Below, one piece after another: positions 8,601 to 13,330 of a stretch of DNA of 13,330 nucleotides. A program made the translations under genes and the position numbers. Numbering within the stretch: position 1 is the stretch's first letter; every line of letters begins with the position of its first letter. The stretch covers positions 1 to 13,330 of the forward strand of contig JAHBMJ010003089.1 of the NCBI GenBank assembly GCA_018398765.1. Reading direction: 5' to 3'. This DNA comes from Chromera velia (Eukaryota; Sar; Chromeraceae). Under the pieces are notes generated by a model. That model saw nothing but the letters and a program-made list of their open reading frames with translations, was not told where the DNA came from and searched no databases.

Positions 8601-10050
8601 GTAAGATGGGAAAAAAGTCTGCTGAGGTTGCTCTAATGAGGATGGACCCTCTGAACATGTGGAGACCGAGTGAGATCTGCCGTGTCGAGAAGGCCAAGAT
8701 CGTTCGCCTTTTGACGATGATGGACGGAGAGGTCCCTAAAGAGATTATAGATGCTGTGCAGAAGAGCGAGATCGACGGCAACGGGACAGGTGTAGCTGCC
8801 CTGATCGAGGAGGTGCCTGTGCCTGTTGACGTTGACGTCATTCCCGCAGACTTCACTGCTTTCCTACGGACGAGAGAGACTGCTCTCATGACTATGACGA
8901 CCCCAACAAAGTTCTCTGGTAGCACTGTTCAGAGGCCAGCTACCAGAAAGGAGATTAACAGCGGCATCTTCAACGGCGCCCTCATCAAAGAGTGGGCAAA
9001 GATCTTTTTGAACTCCGTGCTCGGAAAGAAGGTGGACCATGATGAGGTGGTAGCCATTCTGCCCCTCAGTGCTCGTTTCACATGGAAGGAGAATGGGGAG
9101 ATGGGAGAGAGGGACACAAACGCAAGGGTGTATTCTCAGGGGTTCAAGGACCCTAGAGAGATGCCGACGTATACCGGCACCCCGAGCATTCATTCCATCT
9201 ACATCGCCATCATCTACATGCTCTCCAAGGACTTCCCCATGATGAAGCCGATATGTCTGGGGCTTTCCTCCAGGCAGAGGATGTCTGTGACGAGAAGATC
9301 GGGATCCGAGTTCCCAGAATTAGGATTCTCCCTGATTTCCCAGACAAGAAGCCGAAGGAGTTAAGCAAGTTTACCGATGAGCAGTACGAGATCGTGAAGA
9401 AGAAGAGGAAAGAGTTGAAGGAGGGTGAGATCTACATCGCTGACAAGGCTCTGCATGGAGGGCCTGGTTCGGCAAGGATGTTTTCAATCAAGGCAAAGAC
9501 TGAGTTGAAAGAGCTGGGCTTTGAGAAGATCGATGAGTCCATTCACGTATGAAGAGAAACGAACACCAACGAGGTCAACGCTGTCATCTATCACCATATT
9601 GACGACTTTGAGGGAAGTGCGATGGACATCAAGGAGATCTTCAGCAAGTACGGGCATAGGCTGTCTCTCGGCAGCCTCATGCGAGTCGTCGACAGCGAGG
9701 TGGCAAAGTTCGTAGACATCGAGCAGATGAGACAGGGAAAGAAGATGTTCCTGTCTCAGGCCTCTTTCCTCAACTCGCTGTGCGTTGATGATCTTCTTCC
9801 TGAGAAGAAGCGTGTGGTGAGAGAGGAGGACATGAAGGTGCCGGAGGACGATATGATCGATATGAGCTACCAGTCCCTCATCGGCACTCTAGGGTGGGCC
9901 GTCCGTACCCAACCGAAAGTGCAGCCGTTCTTCTCGATTCTCTCTTCGAGAGCGAATTGTGTCAGCAAAAAGCTGATGGAGTGTCTGGCACTCGTGTTGC
10001 AGGCACTCAAGGAGAGACCGTTTTCCCTCAAACTCAGAGGGATCAACATC
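8601..10050 (+). pseudogene. copia reverse transcriptase region, frameshifted
   Basis: RT copies element RNA into cDNA. The fingers part NARVYSQGFKD is at about 9119-9151. The motif A region reads on into DMSGAFLQAE at 9250-9279, but in the +2 neighbouring frame. A single base appears lost at about 9247, so frame 2 gives way to frame 1. Later motifs are LHGGPGSARMFS (about 9451-9486, equivalent to the copia LYGLKQAPRxW block) and the catalytic IDD at 9598-9606, preceded by YHH. TGA 9550-9552 interrupts just before it. The following LSLGSLMRV, KKMFLSQASFL and YQSLIGTLGWAV segments match the usual copia RT end. The start of the domain is approximate; the first part is a linker after integrase. 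Confidence 0.85.
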
Positions 10051-10512
10051 TCCACTCTCCTCCTCTACATCTTCAACGACTCTTCCTTTTTCACTCTGTC
10101 AAAGGAAGGACGTCAGGCTTGGATACATTTCCTGGTCAATGCGACGTAGAGGCTTGAGAGCGATGACGAGTGGAACCTTGTCGCGTATGGTTCCAAGAGA
10201 ACGAAGCAGAAGTTCATCTCCTCCACCTCCTGCGAGATGGTATCGATGGTGGACGGCGTGAAGGCCGCCTACAAGACGCGTGACATTGCTTTCCGCCTCT
10301 TTGGGAAGCTGCCGAGAGTGATTGTAGTCACGGACAGTAAGCCTCTGTACGACCAGATCGAGTGCGGATTGGCGTATTCAGAGCCTTGCATGTAGGGCAT
10401 TCTCGACTACCTCATACAGGAGATCAGAGGTGAAGGTCTCGATGCATAGGTCGTATGGGTGAAGAAGGAGTTTCAGAGGGCTAATGTGCTCACTCGAGCT
10501 GTCTGGTGGTGA
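10051..10512 (+). pseudogene. copia RNase H region, three internal stops
   Basis: RNase H removes the RNA strand during reverse transcription. Acidic catalytic positions are seen in IFNDSS (Asp 10078-10080), SCEMVS (Glu 10234-10236) and VVTDSK (Asp 10333-10335). SKRTKQKFISST corresponds to the copia SKKQ..VALSST block, and the tail WVKKEFQRANVLTRA to YVPTxxQLADxxTK. TAG codons at 10147, 10393 and 10447 interrupt the frame; the last stop, TGA 10510-10512, fits the natural end. Confidence 0.85.
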
Positions 10513-10747
10513 GCGAAGGGGGAAAAAAAGGAAGAGAGTGAAAAGAGGTGTTGGTTTTCTTCTTTGCACAGTACTTTGCTCTCTTTGATTTTCAGACTGT
10601 CTTCTCCTTCCCTCTCATCTCTTCTCCTTGTCTCTGGATTTCCCTCCGCAAGAAGCCAAGCTGTTTCGATTTGATTAAACAGTGTGCTGCACTTATATCC
10701 TTGCAAATCTTTAAATGAAAGAGTTTTGGGGAAACGAATGGGGGGTG
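10513..10747 (+). other. 3' untranslated internal region with polypurine tract
   Basis: A purine-rich run follows the stop at 10511-10540, then a CT-rich middle. A G-rich tract, GGGGAAACGAATGGGGG (about 10729-10745), sits directly before the 3' LTR. A purine tract in this place normally primes plus-strand cDNA synthesis, so it supports the LTR start near 10746-10748. Confidence 0.65.
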
Positions 10748-11290
10748 TGTGAAAAGTGTGTGCGCGATGTGAGCAAGAATATGTGTGTCACGAGCGAGAA
10801 GCGCCCTACGAATCCGGACGCGCGATGAAGCATGGCGGTCTGGGGTATACATACAGGCAGACTGAATTGGAGAGCATGCTTGAAAGGCTAATTTGATTGA
10901 GAGAGCTTGCTTCAATGTGGAGTGTGACACATCGAGCGTAGCTAGCTAAGCGCTGATCACTTCGTAAATAACTGAGTGACAGTGATGGTTGGCTGTGGCA
11001 GATCAGAATTTTCATGTGTCTTTGAGTCGATCGTGTTGATGTTGACTTGCTTTGGGCCTCTCGAGTTTGAGTGTGAATGGAAGGCAGTATAGATTCAAAG
11101 GCTATGTGCACGCGTAGGAAATATTCTTTCATTGACAGTCACTAGATGGATTTGAACAGATGGAAGCTGATGACTCTACCCTGGTTGGACAGACTGCTTC
11201 TGTAAGTCGATGAATGGATGTGAAGTGATTCAGTTATATTGCCGTCTCCTCTAATTGTATGGTAGGACAGCTAGCATCACACTTTTCTGT
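10748..11290 (+). repeat. 3' LTR, complete
   Basis: The 543 bp equal the solo LTR at 4316-4858 in length, with no net indel. It begins TGTGAAAAGTGTG and ends CACACTTTTCTGT, so the terminal inverted repeat is clear but the last bases are not the canonical CA. The boundary is uncertain by a few bases because TGTG is repeated at the start. Differences from the solo LTR are about 46 transitions and 2 transversions by hand count. Confidence 0.85.
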
Positions 11291-12011
11291 ATTTCCTAGA
11301 TATATTTTGGACGCAAACCTGCAGAGCAGGTCGGACCCCCCCCCTCCACCAGGGGTACGAAATTCGGCCGTTTTGTACCCCTGCGAGAGAGTCCACCCCC
11401 CCCTCCCAGTAAGGGAATTAAAAAAATCTTGTTTGCAGAGATGAGCTTTCTTGGTGCATGTAGAAGGCTTTGTATGATGTCTATGAGTGTTTCTGTATAG
11501 TTGCAACCTGGCCATTGTGGTTGCTGAGCGACTGACCGGTATGCCCTCGGTAAGGTAAAAAACTGCCGTCTCCCTTTACGTATATTACCTAGGGCTTGGC
11601 ACTTATATTGGGTTACAGGTTTCAACACCCCCTATACATAAGGGTATACCCCCCTGTAATGTTACCCTTACTTCAAAAGTGGTCCCACTCGACCAATCTC
11701 ATCAGGTTACGTCTAAAAATATTGAAAACATCTTCTGTTGAATGAGGTTACATGAGAAACTGATAAAAAACGATGTGTCCCTTTCACTTTGTAGCCAAAC
11801 CCCTTGTAACCTTGTAACCTGTAAGCTAAAATAACCCTCTTCAAAAGTGATATAACCTTCGTCTACATACATTTTAAAGTGTTTTTGAAGTGATTTGAAG
11901 AGTTTTTGAAAGTTGACTTTTTGGTTGGTTACGGACCTCAAGACCGCCTATAACCTTGTAACCTGTAACCTTGCAAGGGGACATATATAATAAGAGGTGT
12001 AACCTCATGTA
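11291..12011 (+). repeat. Flanking repeat F, copy 2
   Basis: Near-identical to 4859-5578. Similarity stops at 12011, but the sequence goes on in similar style (TGTAACC recurs at 12008-12014 and TTGTAACCC near 12135). F therefore probably continues naturally to the right here, while copy 1 was cut at 5578. The inverted-repeat right arm lies at its start, 11294-11403. Confidence 0.8.
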
Positions 12012-12369
12012 ACCACATAAACTATAGAGTAAAAGTGATTGATTTCGAAGTACCTCAACATGCCGGACCTCCAGCTTGTGTAAAAAGCTCGTCCAAATGT
12101 TTTTTGGTTCATTTTTTATGTCATTTTTGCACTTGTAACCCTATATGAGCCCAAGAGTGCCCCCCCCTAGTGTGTTACTCACCCCTTCCCCCCTTCTCTG
12201 CTCTTTGCAGGTCGTTAGTCTCATTTAGGAGATGTTTGTTCTGGGCCCCAGGCTTTTTTCAACTCTTTTAGAGGTAGGTCTTTGCATCTTCATTGCGGCT
12301 GCAGTCTTTAGACTGCGAAAGGTAGCAGCGCCCATATGTGCCGAGCCTGTGTTTTTTTCTACCGGCCTG
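12012..12369. other. No gene seen; probable continuation of F
   Basis: Contains T-rich and C-run sequence (C8 near 12162) and a polypyrimidine stretch ending CTTTGCAG at about 12210, which looks like a splice acceptor but has no exon I can support. The minus-strand open frame that starts in the minisatellite and ends here is explained by base composition. Confidence 0.4.
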
Positions 12370-13100
12370 ACTGCCTCCGAAATTTTGCCCTTCTTACCTG
12401 CTTGACTGCCCTCTAGCTTTTGGCCTTTCTGTCTGGCTAAATGCCTTTCTAATTTTAGCCTTTCCGCCCACTCTATTGCCTTCTTAATTTTGGCCTTCGC
12501 CGCGCTCCCAATTTTGGTCTTCCTGCGTGCCCGATTATCTTCCCAATTTTGGCTTTCTTGCCTACCTGACTGCCTTCCAGAGTGTTGCATTCCTGCCATG
12601 CTGACTGGTTTCCGATTTTGGCCTTCTTGCCTGCCTGACTGCCCTCCAAATTTCGGTCTTTCTGTCTGCCTCAATGCTTTCCAAATTTCGGTCTTTCTGT
12701 CTGCCTAACTGACTTCGCAATTTCGGCCTTCCTGCTTGTCCGGTTGCCTTCCTAATTTCGGCTTTCCTGCCTGTCTGATTGCCTTCCCTATTTCGGCCTT
12801 CCTTCCTGCCTAAGTTTCCTCCTAACGCTTCCTAATTTCGGTCATCCTGCTTGCTCGATGGCCTTCCCAATTTTGTTCTTCCTGCTGGTTCGACTGTCTT
12901 CCCAAGTTTGGCCTTCTTGTATGTCTGACTGCCTTCCAGAGTTCGTTCTTTCTGCCTATATGCCTGCCTTCCAATTTTGGTCTTCTTAGCGGCCTGACTG
13001 CCTTCCAATTTCAGCCTTCCTGCCCACTTGATTGCCTTCCCGATTTTAACCTTCCTACCCGTCCGATTGGTTTTCCAATTTTGGTCTTCCTGCTTTCATG
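12370..13100. repeat. Degenerate 35-bp minisatellite, about 20 units
   Basis: Units are about 35 bp and can be aligned on ACTGCCTTCC-AATTTTGG-CCTTCCTGCCTGCCTG-type sequence. I split the interval by hand into about 20 units, most of them exactly 35 bp, with one or two 34-bp and a few irregular ones (near 12478-12530 and 12810-12855). The C/T-rich strand is the plus strand. Because 35 is not a multiple of three, successive units change frame, so the long minus-strand frame at 12225-12674 is not a repeat protein. Confidence 0.9.
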
Positions 13101-13330
13101 TATCATTCTGATGTAAATTAAAGATACAGGTTATGTTTGCATGTATGCTTTTATAGGCTTGTGCCCTCATAAATGGACTTTTGCCCTCAAGTCGGACTTT
13201 GACATATATTACGGTATATTATTAAAATGAACTAGTTAGATATAAAATAAATGTTAATATATAAATCATCATTCAACTAGCAATTAAGCTAGCAATTTGA
13301 ATAGAAAATTTTACATCATACTGTAACGCA
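13101..13330. other. AT-rich end of window, no gene seen
   Basis: From about 13195 the sequence is strongly AT-rich with short repeats such as GCTAGCAATT-like words near 13280-13300. Nothing else was recognised. Confidence 0.5.

Larger units (their letters stand above)
5578..11290 (+). mobile_element. Ty1/copia-type LTR retrotransposon, 5'-truncated and degenerate
   Basis: The domain order Gag, protease, integrase, RT, RNase H is that of Ty1/copia (Pseudoviridae); in Ty3/gypsy the integrase comes last. The element has a 68-bp 5' LTR stub, an 89-bp leader, one long gag-pol frame from 5735 to 10512, a purine/G-rich tract and a complete 3' LTR. Seven internal stops and one frameshift should prevent expression of a full polyprotein under the standard code. 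No canonical TGG primer-binding site follows the 5' LTR end, so a non-standard primer (as the half-tRNA of Drosophila copia) or decay of the site is possible. Confidence 0.9.

Noticed and set aside
254-10512. CRISPR array, tRNA, rRNA or bacterial operon signals
   Set aside because: No regular spaced repeats, tRNA-like arms or operon layout were seen; all direct repeats are explained by LTR, F and the minisatellite.
12225-12674. 149-codon minus-strand frame with GRQEGQN-like repeats
   Set aside because: It is a by-product of the 35-bp minisatellite; the unit length is not a multiple of three, and the frame shifts between units.

Overview
The window looks like repeat-rich nuclear DNA from a eukaryote, most likely a protist or alga. 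It has no operon layout and no recognisable housekeeping gene. It holds relics of two retroelements, long direct and inverted repeats and a minisatellite. The exact organism cannot be told from the sequence. A chromerid, red or brown alga or related lineage is only a guess from the look of the sequence.

Layout. 1-253 is G-run and CT-rich sequence. 254-2038 (+) is a decayed reverse transcriptase relic in a single frame. It carries the three core RT motifs (VDDIKAYF, GFPQGSP.SP, YMDD) and three internal stops, and I could not place its family. 2039-4199 has no convincing gene; the one notable item is a 68-codon open segment on the minus strand at 3214-3420. 4200-4970 is a long inverted repeat (two 109-bp arms, 5-nt loop) with a 543-bp solo LTR inserted almost at its centre and flanked by a perfect 5-bp target duplication. 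4859-5578 is flanking sequence 'F'. 5578-11290 is a Ty1/copia-order retrotransposon (Gag - protease - integrase - RT - RNase H) whose 5' LTR is reduced to its last 68 bp and whose 3' LTR is complete. A second copy of F follows at 11291-12011. 12370-13100 is a degenerate 35-bp minisatellite of about 20 units, and the last 230 bases are AT-rich.

How it fits together. Gag-Pol is one continuous frame with four internal stops after the start of pol plus one in Gag and two more late (seven in all: five TAG, two TGA) and one single-base frameshift near 9247, so it is not translatable as it stands under the standard code. Its catalytic residues (protease DTGAS, integrase DD35E, RT IDD, RNase H D-E-D) are still readable. 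The solo LTR and the 3' LTR differ by about 9%, almost only by transitions, while the two F copies differ by about 3%. This, with the 68-bp LTR stub abutting F, is best explained by illegitimate recombination between a solo-LTR allele and a full-length allele of the same insertion. The most interesting parts are this rearrangement, the insertion into the palindrome centre, the transition-only decay, and the unplaced RT.
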